A DNA stretch of 64,000 nt from CAYSYM01 sp964435115 (GTDB lineage Bacteria > Chloroflexota > UBA6077 > CF-72). The stretch is taken from NCBI GenBank assembly GCA_964435115.1, contig CAYSYM010000007.1, positions 28,223-92,222 of the forward strand. Direction: 5' to 3'. The position numbers were made by a program, and so were the translations under genes. The notes beneath the pieces are model-generated. The model was given only the letters and a program-made list of their open reading frames with translations, ran no database searches and had not been told where the DNA came from. This document shows, one piece after another, positions 52,056 to 60,422 of the stretch (position 1 is the first letter of the stretch; each line of letters opens with the position of its first letter).

Positions 52056-52061
52056 TATACT
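52056..52061 (+). promoter_or_regulatory. -10 box TATACT, 7 nt before a GTG start
   Basis: TATACT, GCCGCTC, GTG 52069. It decides the start of the FAD enzyme. Confidence 0.55.
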
Positions 52062-52068
52062 GCCGCTC

Positions 52069-53379
52069 GTGCCTGCCGCCGCGAACGACCGCCCCTCGGT
52101 GGGGGTGCTTGGAGGTGGCGCGCTCGGGCTGGCGGCCGCGCTGCGTCTGGCGCAGGCCGGGCACCGGGTCACGCTGATCGAGCGGGAAGCGCAGCTCGGC
52201 GGCCTCGCCGCCGGGTTCCGCCTGGGGCCAAGCTGGCTGGAGAAGTTCTACCACCACATCTTCCGCACCGATACCACCATCGTGCGGTTCATCCAGGAGC
52301 TGGGGCTGGGCGACCGCCTGGTGTGGGCGTCGCCGGACACCAGCGTCCTCTGCCAGGGGCGGATCGCCAGCCTGGATTCCGCGCCCGACGTCCTTCGCTT
52401 CCCCTTCCTGCCGCCGGTAGACCGGGTCCGCCTCGGCCTCGGGATAGCGTTCCTGAAGGCGGTGCCCAGTGAGCGGCCCTTCGTGGGACAGACAGCGGCG
52501 GCGTGGCTCAGGCGCGTCATGGGCGAGACGGCCTATCGCGTGCAGTGGGAGCCGCTCCTGCGGGGCAAGTTCGGCGAACGGGCGGGCGAGATCGCGATGA
52601 GCTGGTTCTGGAGTCGCGTCCACGAGCGGACACCCCGCCTGGGCTACCTGCGGGGTGGCTTTCAACCGTTGTACGAGGCGCTCGGCGCACGCATCCGTGC
52701 CCTGGGCGGCAGCGTCCTCACCCAGACCGCGGCGACCTCCATCCACACGCGTGACGGCACGCTGGTCGTGGAGACGGACGCGGCCGAGGTCCACCGCTTC
52801 GACCGGCTGCTGGTGACGCTGCCGACCCGCCTGTTCACGCGCCTGGCGCCCGGCCTGCCGGCCGAGTTCGTCGAGCGCTACCCAGGTCCGGACCACTACG
52901 GGGCTCACGTCGCCATCCTGGCGCTCCGTCGCCAGCTCCTGGACGGCGTGTACTGGCTGAATGTCAACGAGCGCGACTACCCCTTCCTGGCGCTCGTGGA
53001 GCACACCAACTTCATGCCACCAGAGGACTACGGCGGGCGCCACTTGGTCTACCTGGGCAATTACCTGCCCATGGACCACCCGCTGTTCGGACAGGCGGAC
53101 GCCACGGTGCTCGAGACCTTCTGCGCGGCCTTGCGGCGCATCCAGCCCGCCTTCGACCCGGCGTGGGTGGTCGAGTCCTGGATCTTCAAGGCCCCCTACG
53201 CGCAGCCGATTGTCACGACCGACTATCTCGAGCGCCTGCCACCTCACCGCACACCGCTCGCCGGCGTCTACCTGGCCAACATGGCGCATGTCTACCCGCA
53301 GGACCGCGGCCAGAACTACAGCCTGCGCCTGGGTGAGCGCATGGCGCGGCTGATCGCCGCGGAGGTGACGGGTTCGTAA
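52069..53379 (+). CDS. FAD-dependent oxidoreductase, protoporphyrinogen-oxidase-like
   Basis: 436 residues from GTG 52069. Rossmann GVLGGGALGLAAALRLAQAG (residues about 11-30) with the acidic end VTLIEREAQLGG binds FAD. KFYHHIFRTDTTIVRFIQEL and GYLRGGFQPLYEALG are typical of the NAD(P)-binding amine-oxidase/UDP-galactopyranose-mutase-like group found in polysaccharide or carotenoid loci. FAD-contact C-terminal segment VYPQDRGQNYSLRLGERMA. Substrate unknown. Confidence 0.82.
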   Translation: MPAAANDRPSVGVLGGGALGLAAALRLAQAGHRVTLIEREAQLGGLAAGFRLGPSWLEKFYHHIFRTDTTIVRFIQELGLGDRLVWASPDTSVLCQGRIASLDSAPDVLRFPFLPPVDRVRLGLGIAFLKAVPSERPFVGQTAAAWLRRVMGETAYRVQWEPLLRGKFGERAGEIAMSWFWSRVHERTPRLGYLRGGFQPLYEALGARIRALGGSVLTQTAATSIHTRDGTLVVETDAAEVHRFDRLLVTLPTRLFTRLAPGLPAEFVERYPGPDHYGAHVAILALRRQLLDGVYWLNVNERDYPFLALVEHTNFMPPEDYGGRHLVYLGNYLPMDHPLFGQADATVLETFCAALRRIQPAFDPAWVVESWIFKAPYAQPIVTTDYLERLPPHRTPLAGVYLANMAHVYPQDRGQNYSLRLGERMARLIAAEVTGS

Positions 53380-53475
53380 CGTCTCGGGCTCCACTCCGTT
53401 GCTTCCGATGAGGGCTGGGGGCGAGGGGGGCACGGCCCCGAGCCTCACGATCGATCGCAGGAGGGCACGCTTTCG

Positions 53476-54219
53476 ATGCCGTATCCCGAGACGTGTCCGG
53501 AGTGCGGTGGGCGCTTCCGCAACTCCGGAACGCACTTCACCACGCGCCGGAGCGAGGTCGGCCGGCACGTGCTCCTGGAGCTGGCGTGCCAGTCGGCCGG
53601 CCGACGCTTCTGGTGGGACTTCACGACCGGCCACGTGACCGCCGATGGGAAGACCCCCGCCAACGGGCGGGCGGCGGCGCAAGAGCTGGTTGGGGTGGCG
53701 AGCGCCAACGGCCAGGCGAACGGCCACGCGGAGGGGCTGGCGCCGGGGCGGGGCGAGGACCGAGCGGGGCCGGCCGGTGCCGCGGATCCGCAGCCGGCGC
53801 GCGACGCCGCCCCGCGGTCCGCGGAGCGGCCGCGAGGCGAGGGGCGCGCCAGCGCGCCTGGCCCCGCTCCCTCTCATGAAAGCAGGGGCTCGGCCGAGTT
53901 GGCGCAGCTCCAGGCGGCGTTCGTGCGGCAGCTCCAGCTCGATCGGCTGACGCTCCGCCAGATGCGCGGCTGGCTGGCGGGCGAGGACGCGCGCCGTGTG
54001 GCAGAGGTTGCCGCCAGCGCGACCGAGGCGACCTACGAGCGCCTGGCGCTCAGCCTGTTCGGCGCTAGCCTGCCAGCGCTGCTTGGCCAGGAGCGCGCCG
54101 TGGTGCCGCCGGGCGCGGCGCTCTCGGCGGAAGAGCGGCTGGAGATCCAGCGTGAGAAGGCGCGGGTCCGCGCCCGGCAGCGTCGCGCGGCGCTCAAGGC
54201 GGCCAAGCTGGCCGGCTGA
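53476..54219 (+). CDS. Uncharacterised protein with N-terminal zinc-ribbon half
   Basis: 247 residues, ATG 53476, 10 nt after GGAGGG. CPECGGRF at residues 7-14 and a later Cys in LELACQSAGRRFWW suggest one metal knuckle. Residues about 70-140 are a disordered Gly/Ala/Pro/Arg linker. The helical end (LQAAFVRQLQLDRLTLRQMR, and ARVRARQRRAALKAAKLAG) is strongly basic and could bind nucleic acid. No named family recognised. Confidence 0.7.
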   Translation: MPYPETCPECGGRFRNSGTHFTTRRSEVGRHVLLELACQSAGRRFWWDFTTGHVTADGKTPANGRAAAQELVGVASANGQANGHAEGLAPGRGEDRAGPAGAADPQPARDAAPRSAERPRGEGRASAPGPAPSHESRGSAELAQLQAAFVRQLQLDRLTLRQMRGWLAGEDARRVAEVAASATEATYERLALSLFGASLPALLGQERAVVPPGAALSAEERLEIQREKARVRARQRRAALKAAKLAG

Positions 54220-54260
54220 GCCCGGGCGCCGGCCCGGAGGTGGCGGGTGTTGGCGAACGC

Positions 54261-54293
54261 AACCCAACCCCCAATACCCCACAGCCAATACCC
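54261..54293 (+). repeat. Copy of dispersed C-rich repeat
   Basis: ACCCAACCCCCAATACCCC and a following AGCCAATACCC occupy the gap before the xanthine-dehydrogenase-type gene. Confidence 0.55.
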
Positions 54294-54328
54294 TTACAGG
54301 CTGGCTCGCGCGCCGGCCCGGTGCTCGG

Positions 54329-54334
54329 TAGCAT
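54329..54334 (+). promoter_or_regulatory. -10 box TAGCAT, 6 nt before an ATG
   Basis: TAGCAT, CAGGGT, ATG 54341. Leaderless start inferred. Confidence 0.55.
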
Positions 54335-54340
54335 CAGGGT

Positions 54341-56653
54341 ATGGCGACCACGAGCACCAGCGGCCGCGCCAGGGGCGCGGGGACAGGCAACGAGGAGTTC
54401 CGTCTTGTTGGGCAGCCGACGCGGCGGAGCGACGCACCCGAGCGGCTGACCGGCCAGACGCGGTTTGCCGGCGACCTCCTCCTGCCAGGGGCGCTGCACG
54501 CGCGGTTCGTGCGCAGCCCATATTCCTCGGCCCGCGTCCTGGCCGTCGACGGCGCGGCCGCGCGGGCGCTCCCTGGCGTGGTGGCAGTCCTCACCGCCCG
54601 GGACCTGCCGGTGGCCGACATCGAGCAGGCGATCGAGCACCGTCGCATTCTCCTGGCGCTCGACCGGGTCTTCCACGCCGGGCAGCCCGTCGCCGTCGTG
54701 TTGGGCGAGACCGAGGCGGTGGCCGAGGATGGCGCTGCGGCCGTCGAGGTGGCGTACGAGCCCCTGCCGGTCGTCGTGGACCCGGTGGAGGCGGCGCGTC
54801 CGGAGGCGCCGGTGGTCCGCGAGCGGCGGGAACGGGACGAGGAGGAACTGGGCATGCACGGCGCGGCGCCGAGCGCCGCCGAGGAGGTCGAGGCTCCCCA
54901 GGCTCCCAACGTGGCGAGTCGCACGCGCCTTCATCGCGGCGACGTGGAGCGCGGCTTCCGCGAGGCGGACGTCGTCGTCGAGCGCGAGTACACCACGAGC
55001 TGGACCCACCAGGGCTACATCGAGCCACAGACGTGCGCGGCGACGATCGACCCGCTCGGGAACGTGGTGGTCTACGCCAGCACCCAGGCGCTGTTCCACA
55101 CGCGCACCGAGGTGGCGCGCACACTGGGCCTGCCCGATCACCAGGTCAAGGTCCAGCCCATGCCCGTCGGCGGCGGCTTCGGGGGGAAGTTCGGCCTGAT
55201 CGAGCCGACGGTGGCCGCGCTGGCCAGGGCCGTCGGTCGGCCGGTCCGCGCCAGCTACACGCGCATGGACGAGTTCGTCATGGCCAACCCTGCCCCTCAG
55301 AGCGTCATCCGGGTCAAGGTGGGCGCCCGCTCGGACGGGACGCTGACGACCGTGGAGGCGAGCCTCCTCTTCGACGCCGGGTCGGGCCCCGGCGCGCCGG
55401 TGGGGATCGCCGCGCTCCTGCTGGGCTCCTTCTACCGCTGGGAGCACCTGCTGATCGAAGGGACCGAGGTACTCACCCACAAGGCGGGGACGGGCGCGTA
55501 CCGTGCGCCGGGCGCGCCGCAAGCGACGTTCGCCATGGAGAGCACAGTCGACGAGGTGGCGCGCGCGCTCGACCTGGACCCGCTTGAGCTACGGCGCCGG
55601 AACGCGGTGCGTGAAGGCGACCTGCGCGCCGACGGGACGACCTGGCCGCTCCTCGGTCTGCACGAGTGCCTGGAGCGTGCAGCGCCCATCTACCACGCCG
55701 AGAAGGCGGCGGCGGGGCCTGGCGAGGGGGTGGGCATCGCGCTTGGCGGCTGGCCTGGTGGGGTCGAGCCCGCCTCGGCCGCGTGCCGCTTGAACGCCGA
55801 CGGCACGCTACAGATCGCGCTGGGATCTGTCGACCTGACCGGGACCAACACGACGTTCGAGATCATTGCCGCCGAGGCGTTCGGGTTCGACGACCTGTCG
55901 AAGGTGCGCGTGACGACGGTCGACACGGACGCGGCGCCGTACGCGGGCGCCAGCGGCGGGAGCAAGATCACCTACACCGTGGGACCCGCGGTCCGGCAGG
56001 CAGCCGAGGACGCCCGCGACCAGGTGCTGCGCATCGCGGCCGCCGAGCTGGAGGCGTCGGTTGACGACCTGGAGATCGTGGACGGGCGGGTCCAGGTGCG
56101 TGGCGTGCCGGACCGGGTGAAGACGCTGAGCGAGATCTACACGCTGAGCGCCTCGTTCGGCGCGGCGCACGAGCCCGTGCTGGGCCGGGGGCGGGCAGCG
56201 ACGACTGCCCGCAGCCCGGGCACCGCGGTGCACGTCGTCCGCGTGTGGGTGGACCCTGATACCGGGCGCGTGGAGCCCGTGCGCTACGTCTCGATCCAGG
56301 ACGTCGGTCGCGCCATCAACCCGGCCGCGGTGGAGGGGCAGGTGCACGGCGGGGCCGTCCAGAGCGTGGGCTGGGGCTTGCTGGAGCGGATCGAGTTCGA
56401 CCGTGACGGCACGCCCATCACCGCCAGCTTGCTGGACTACCCCATTCCCACGTCCACCCAGGCACCCGAGCTCGAGGCGGTGATCGTCGAGGTGCCGTCC
56501 GGGGTGGGGCCCTTCGGGGCCAAGGGGGTCGGCGAGCCGCCGGTGGTGCCCGGCGCCGCGGCGATCGCCAACGCCGTCCGCGATGCCGCGGGGGTGCGCG
56601 TGGCGGCGCTGCCCATCACGCCCGAGCGGGTATTCCGCGCCCTACGGGGCTGA
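54341..56653 (+). CDS. Xanthine-dehydrogenase-family molybdopterin-binding subunit, orphan
   Basis: 770 residues, ATG 54341. Two-part large subunit. N-terminal half DAPERLTGQTRFAGDLLLPG and HGYIEPQ-like TWTHQGYIEPQTCAATID; then VGGGFGGKFGLIEPTVAALA, GTGAYRAPGAPQATFAMEST, and the catalytic-Glu motif GAKGVGEPPVVPGAAAIANA near the C-terminus. It lacks the CoxL-type Cys-Ser loop (AYRAPG, not AYRCSFR), so aldehyde or purine-like substrates are more likely than CO. The [2Fe-2S] and FAD partner genes are absent on either side. Confidence 0.88.
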   Translation: MATTSTSGRARGAGTGNEEFRLVGQPTRRSDAPERLTGQTRFAGDLLLPGALHARFVRSPYSSARVLAVDGAAARALPGVVAVLTARDLPVADIEQAIEHRRILLALDRVFHAGQPVAVVLGETEAVAEDGAAAVEVAYEPLPVVVDPVEAARPEAPVVRERRERDEEELGMHGAAPSAAEEVEAPQAPNVASRTRLHRGDVERGFREADVVVEREYTTSWTHQGYIEPQTCAATIDPLGNVVVYASTQALFHTRTEVARTLGLPDHQVKVQPMPVGGGFGGKFGLIEPTVAALARAVGRPVRASYTRMDEFVMANPAPQSVIRVKVGARSDGTLTTVEASLLFDAGSGPGAPVGIAALLLGSFYRWEHLLIEGTEVLTHKAGTGAYRAPGAPQATFAMESTVDEVARALDLDPLELRRRNAVREGDLRADGTTWPLLGLHECLERAAPIYHAEKAAAGPGEGVGIALGGWPGGVEPASAACRLNADGTLQIALGSVDLTGTNTTFEIIAAEAFGFDDLSKVRVTTVDTDAAPYAGASGGSKITYTVGPAVRQAAEDARDQVLRIAAAELEASVDDLEIVDGRVQVRGVPDRVKTLSEIYTLSASFGAAHEPVLGRGRAATTARSPGTAVHVVRVWVDPDTGRVEPVRYVSIQDVGRAINPAAVEGQVHGGAVQSVGWGLLERIEFDRDGTPITASLLDYPIPTSTQAPELEAVIVEVPSGVGPFGAKGVGEPPVVPGAAAIANAVRDAAGVRVAALPITPERVFRALRG

Positions 56654-56657
56654 ACGG

Positions 56658-56693
56658 GCTGCGGGCCTCGGGGCGCGCCCCGAGGCCCGCAGC
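56658..56693. terminator. Perfect 36-bp palindrome between convergent genes
   Basis: The left half GCTGCGGGCCTCGGGGCG is mirrored exactly by the right half, 18 bp with no fixed loop. It begins 5 nt after the xanthine-dehydrogenase-type stop and precedes the convergent oxidase end. A bidirectional terminator is inferred. Confidence 0.75.
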
Positions 56694-56722
56694 ATGAGGT
56701 GGCGGGCGCGACGGCCGCGGCG

Positions 56723-58006
56723 CTACGGCTGGCCGGCCTCCTCCGCCATGCCCACCATGCCGGGCCGGTCGGACTGGCTCCCGTCCGGCCGAGCCGGCTG
56801 ACTCGCCGACGACGTGGCAGCTTGGGCGGCCGACAGGCTCGCCGCGGACCGCCCGGCGTCGTCCTTGACGTCGATCACCATCGTCAGGCCACCACCGCCC
56901 TCCACCTCGGCACCGTTGTTGGTGACGTGGTCGTTGATGTGGCAGTGCAGCAGCCACTTACCTCGTCGCTGGGCCACCCATTCCACGTCATACCGCTCGC
57001 CGGGGCCGACGAGCACGGTGTCCTTCAGCAGGCGTGCGCCTGGCGGCACCGGGTTGCCATCCGTCTCCACGATCTCGAACGAGCCGCCGTGGATGTGCAT
57101 GGGGTGGATCGCCTGGCCAGAGCCGACGAAGCGGAAGCGGATGCGTTCGCCCACCCGCGCCGTCACGGTCTCCGTCGCCGGGTAGCTCTTACCGTTGATG
57201 GTGAAGAAGTTCGGGAAGAGGCCGGGCTGGTTCATGGCTGGCAGGGTGCGTCCCTGCCCGTCCACTGTCCACTCGCCCAGGGCGATGGTGTACTCGCGGT
57301 CGAACGGCTTCTGCGCGGCCCACTCCCTGGGCTCGACGATGAGCGTGCCGTACAGCCCCAGCGTCTGCTGCCGGTCGACGGCCTTGTGGCTGTGGTAGAA
57401 GTAGGTGCCCGCCTGCTCGGCGGTGAACTCGTAGGTGAAGCTCTGGCCCGGCTCCACCGGGGGCTGCGTGACGTCCGCGGCGCCGTCCATGCCGTTGTCG
57501 AGCACCAGCCCGTGCCAGTGGATGGAGCTCGGCTCCGGCAGGTTGTTGGTGAAGCGGATGCGCAAACGGTCGCCCTGCGTCACCCGGATCTGGGGTCCGG
57601 GCACCTGGCCGTTGTAGGCATAGGCGCCCACCTGGACGTCCGGCAGGATGCTCCATCTCACGACGCCCGCCGAGAGCTGGAACTCCTTGGCCCCGTCGGG
57701 CGCGAGCGTCGGCTCGAGGAGCTGGTTGCCCCGCGCGTCCGGCGCCGCGGCGGGCGCGCCGGCGACGTCCACGGGCCGCATGTCCATGCCGCCCTGGACG
57801 CTCTCGCCAGTCATCTCCATGCCGGCCATCTGCTGTGCGCCGGCGGCCGGCTGGGGAGCGACGGGTGCGAGCTGCGCCCTGGGGGAGTTTGTGCCGGGCA
57901 TGCTGGGATCCATGGTCTGCCCCGGCATGACGCCGGCTTCCTGGGCGCGGGCCAGCGTGGCCACGGCCAGGCCGGCCGCGAGGGCGAAAAGGGCCAGGCG
58001 TTTCAT
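56723..58006 (-). CDS. Multicopper oxidase
   Basis: 427 residues, ATG 58006 after GGAGAAG. Sec signal peptide (to about residue 22), then a Met-rich, low-complexity stretch (about 25-85) that could bind Cu(I). Copper ligands in order: SIHWHGLVLDN, YFYHSHKAVD, HPMHIHGGSF and WLLHCHINDHVTNNG. Together they give type 2/3 and type 1 sites of a three-domain laccase-like enzyme. The usual axial Met after HCHxxxH is not at the expected spacing. Exported; may oxidise Cu(I), Mn(II) or phenols. Confidence 0.9.
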   Translation of the reverse strand: MKRLALFALAAGLAVATLARAQEAGVMPGQTMDPSMPGTNSPRAQLAPVAPQPAAGAQQMAGMEMTGESVQGGMDMRPVDVAGAPAAAPDARGNQLLEPTLAPDGAKEFQLSAGVVRWSILPDVQVGAYAYNGQVPGPQIRVTQGDRLRIRFTNNLPEPSSIHWHGLVLDNGMDGAADVTQPPVEPGQSFTYEFTAEQAGTYFYHSHKAVDRQQTLGLYGTLIVEPREWAAQKPFDREYTIALGEWTVDGQGRTLPAMNQPGLFPNFFTINGKSYPATETVTARVGERIRFRFVGSGQAIHPMHIHGGSFEIVETDGNPVPPGARLLKDTVLVGPGERYDVEWVAQRRGKWLLHCHINDHVTNNGAEVEGGGGLTMVIDVKDDAGRSAASLSAAQAATSSASQPARPDGSQSDRPGMVGMAEEAGQP

Positions 58007-58325
58007 CAGGTGTGCTTCTCCTGAATGGGTGGTGCGGCAGCTGGCTGCCCGCGCGGGCAGTTCGCCCGGCGCCCGGGCAGTCGCCGCCTGCGGAAAGGAC
58101 AGTCGATGCCCCGGCAGGACTCGCCGCCGGAGGGGTTCACGGCCGCCAAGCGCTTCGCCGTGAACGAGTGATCGGCGTGAGGGGCGCGTTCCGAGCGCGC
58201 CGCGCGTCCGGGTGGCGGCGCAGGGGGTCCGCGAGCGGACGGCTCAGCGCTTGCCCGGTGCCTCCATCGAGGTCGCCGGCGGAGCGGTCACGGCGGCGAC
58301 GCTCAGGACAGGTGGTGGCGACGAC
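58007..58325. other. Intergenic region upstream of the multicopper oxidase
   Basis: 319 nt. The notable element is a perfect 9-bp inverted repeat, GTTCACGGC/GCCGTGAAC (58135-58143, 58157-58165, 13-nt loop). A 20-codon plus-strand frame at 58106 runs through it after AAAGGA. No strong promoter was seen. Confidence 0.5.
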
Positions 58326-58781
58326 TCAGGTCAGGTACACCTGCAGCAGCGCACGTCGACGACGGGCCGAGGGGAGCGGGAGGACCGCGAAGGCGCATCG
58401 CAGGGACGCGCGCGCGGGCGGGGCAGGTAGCGGCAGGCCGAGCGCGGCAGCGGCGAGCAGGATCGCCGTCGCCGCCAGGGCGCGAACGGCGAACGCGTCG
58501 GGCGCGCAGCCGCGGGCGTCGACGGCCGGGTGGAGGCTGCCGGGGTCCGGCCAGCCAGCGGCCGCCGCGAGCGGCCCGCCGCCCACGGCCGCGTCTGGCG
58601 CGCCAGGAGTGGTGGCGGAGGCGAGCGTGGCGGGCTGGACGCAGGTGCCCCACACGGTCGGCAGGTGCGTCGCGTGAAGCCCCAGCGACACCATCGCCAA
58701 CACCAGGACTGCCAGCGAGGCGGCAATCCGTGGACCAACAGTGTGTTGGGCGGGCGCTGGCAGCGTCCGGTGGGAAGGCAC
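58326..58781 (-). CDS. Small membrane protein, unknown function
   Basis: 151 residues, start GTG 58781, decided by a full promoter just upstream. A first helix (IAASLAVLVLAMVSLGLHA, residues about 18-36) is followed by HATHLPTVWGTCVQP, an external Ala/Gly/Pro stretch and a second helix (ALAATAILLAAAALGLPLP, about 105-124), with a basic tail. It lies upstream of the multicopper oxidase on the same strand. The His/Cys cluster next to helix 1 could be a metal site, but that is conjecture. Confidence 0.65.
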   Translation of the reverse strand: MPSHRTLPAPAQHTVGPRIAASLAVLVLAMVSLGLHATHLPTVWGTCVQPATLASATTPGAPDAAVGGGPLAAAAGWPDPGSLHPAVDARGCAPDAFAVRALAATAILLAAAALGLPLPAPPARASLRCAFAVLPLPSARRRRALLQVYLT

Positions 58782-58787
58782 GCGGCC

Positions 58788-58816
58788 AGCATAGCGGCGA
58801 CAGTAGAGGAAGTCAA
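58788..58816 (-). promoter_or_regulatory. Consensus sigma70 promoter feeding a leaderless GTG
   Basis: Minus-strand TTGACT (58816-58811), exactly 17 nt, TATGCT (58793-58788), 6 nt, GTG 58781. The clearest promoter in the window and the anchor for the leaderless-start pattern. Confidence 0.75.
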
Positions 58817-58989
58817 GGAGTAGAACGACTCCAGAACAGCCCCCGGCGGCAGCGCCCGCCCACCCGCTGCGCCGGTGCCCTGGCGCGCCGCGCACGGCCG
58901 CCACGCCCGCGTGGCACGTGGAAAGGCATGGGGTGCGCGCCCATCCCGCACCGGGTGAACGCGTGCGACCGGGAACTCGGTGTCCTGGG

Positions 58990-59484
58990 CTACTCGGCGA
59001 TCGCCTGCAGCACCGAGGAGGGGAGCGCCTCGTCGCCCACATCCCACGGGTAGACGATCCACGCGTCCGTCTCGTCCACCGCATAGTCGGGGCGAGCGTA
59101 GGTGAACCTGGACTTCGCGGGCTTGTAGTGCAGCACCGCCGTCTCTGGGACGCCGCCGGCGTCGAGCACCCGCTCCTTGACCGCCATGATGGTGCGGCCG
59201 GAGTCCCAGACGTCGTCCACGATCAGCACCCGTTTGCCATTCAGGAGCGGGTCGGCCGGGAACTGGAGGAAGATCGGCCGGTCCAGGGTCTTCTCCTGGC
59301 CGGTGTAGAACATCACGGCGGCCACCAGGATGTTCCTGAGGTTGAGCCGTTCGCTGACGATGCAGGCCGGCACCATCCCGCCACGCGTGATGACGAGCAT
59401 GACGTCGTAGGTGCTCGGCAGGCGGTCGGCGAGGCGGATGGCGAGGTCTTCAACCTGCGTCCAGGTGAGGTGCTGCTTGTCCAT
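58990..59484 (-). CDS. Phosphoribosyltransferase, xanthine/hypoxanthine type
   Basis: 164 residues, ATG 59484, with TATACT 12 nt upstream. The PRPP loop is RVLIVDDVWDSGRTIMAVKE (residues about 82-101), and VMLVITRGGMVPACIVSERL is the pyrophosphate loop. The size and the WIVYPWDVGDE C-terminal segment match Gpt/Hpt-like enzymes. It probably salvages a purine base. Single gene. Confidence 0.87.
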   Translation of the reverse strand: MDKQHLTWTQVEDLAIRLADRLPSTYDVMLVITRGGMVPACIVSERLNLRNILVAAVMFYTGQEKTLDRPIFLQFPADPLLNGKRVLIVDDVWDSGRTIMAVKERVLDAGGVPETAVLHYKPAKSRFTYARPDYAVDETDAWIVYPWDVGDEALPSSVLQAIAE

Positions 59485-60224
59485 CGTCCTGGCTGGAGTA
59501 TAGGCGGGGGTGAGCAGTGCGGCTGGGGCGCCCTGGGCTTGCGGCTACCGGCGACGGTTCCAGGGCCGCGCTCCCGGAGCCACATCCTGGCCCGCCAGAT
59601 CCGAGCCCCGAGCCCCCATGCGGCTCCTGGGCCAGGTGGAGCTGCGGCGCCAGGCGCCGGGGCCCGGCGCCGGCACCCTGGCGGAATTGGCAGGGTGGAG
59701 CCTGTAAGCCCTACGGGCCACAGGCGCGCGCAAGAGGTCTACGCTGGGTGTAGCGTGCCGCGCCGGCCGGCAGACTGAGCAGGAAGGGAGGGGTTCATCA
59801 TCGGGCTCTGGACCCTACCGTTCATCCGAGGGCCAGCGGCCCGATCGGAGCCACCGCGATCCGGGAGCCAACGTTGGTTGAGGGAGTCATGCCGGACCGG
59901 CACGGTGCGTGTCCGGAACGACGCGCCAGGCGTGGGGAACCTGCGCATCCTCGTGAATGGCGAGCTCTTTGAGGTGGGTGGCCCGCTGGACCGTGAGGAG
60001 CGCGTGGTCGACATCGGGCCAGCCATGGCCGGCAGCGAGAACGTCGTGACCCTCGTCGCCCTTGGCGAGCCTGGGCGTACTCGAAGTCTGTTGAACTTCC
60101 CGTTGACGCTGCAGTCTGGGCGCGCGGCTGCTGAACGAGCGTCAACAAGTCTCGGGCACGCCCGATGCCAGCCGTGTCATCGTTTGATGTACGATCGGGG
60201 CGTACGAGCAGGGAGGCAGGCGCC
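59485..60224. other. 740-nt region with no confident gene
   Basis: It contains a GC-rich stretch with a tRNA-Leu-like D-arm (59679-59693, rejected as a tRNA) and a small hairpin at about 59742-59756. An open frame follows about 59878-60100 (plus) whose middle, NLRILVNGELFEVGGPLDRE, looks like a beta-sandwich fragment but lacks a good start; it may be a decayed secreted-domain gene. The vapBC promoter lies at the right end. Confidence 0.5.
60189..60205 (+). promoter_or_regulatory. vapBC operator/promoter
   Basis: GTACG (60189-60193) and CGTAC (60201-60205) form a dyad with a 7-nt spacer. A TACGAT -10 (60190-60195) overlaps it, and GGGAGG (60211-60216) precedes ATG 60225. Autorepression by VapB is inferred. 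Confidence 0.55.
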
Positions 60225-60422
60225 ATGCGTACGACCCTGAACCTGGACGAGGATCTGGTCCGCGAGGCCCAGAAGCTCACGGGCGCGACCGCACGAACGG
60301 CGCTCGTTCACGCCGGGCTTCGCGCCCTGATCGAGCGCGAGAGTGCCCGCCGCCTCGCACGCCTCGGTGGCACCGAGCCAGCCCTGAAGGCGCCCCCGCG
60401 GCGGCGCATCTCGCCCACGTGA
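60225..60422 (+). CDS. vapB: VapB-type antitoxin, ribbon-helix-helix
   Basis: 65 residues, ATG 60225. MRTTLNLDEDLVREAQKLTG and TARTALVHAGLRALIERESA are the VapB (type II TA) ribbon-helix-helix pattern, and RRLARLGG is the toxin-binding linker. Its TGA overlaps the toxin GTG (GTGA). Confidence 0.9.
   Translation: MRTTLNLDEDLVREAQKLTGATARTALVHAGLRALIERESARRLARLGGTEPALKAPPRRRISPT

Noticed and set aside
58106..58168. 20-codon plus-strand ORF (MPRQDSPPEGFTAAKRFAVNE)
   Set aside because: It overlaps a perfect inverted repeat, has only a modest ribosome site and no homology; not enough for a gene call.
59672..59758. tRNA-Leu-like sequence: TGGCGGAATTGGCAG and a possible GGCAC/GTGCC acceptor
   Set aside because: The D-stem does not close, there is no T-loop (TTCGAAT-like) and no CCA. 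At most it is a decayed fragment or chance match.
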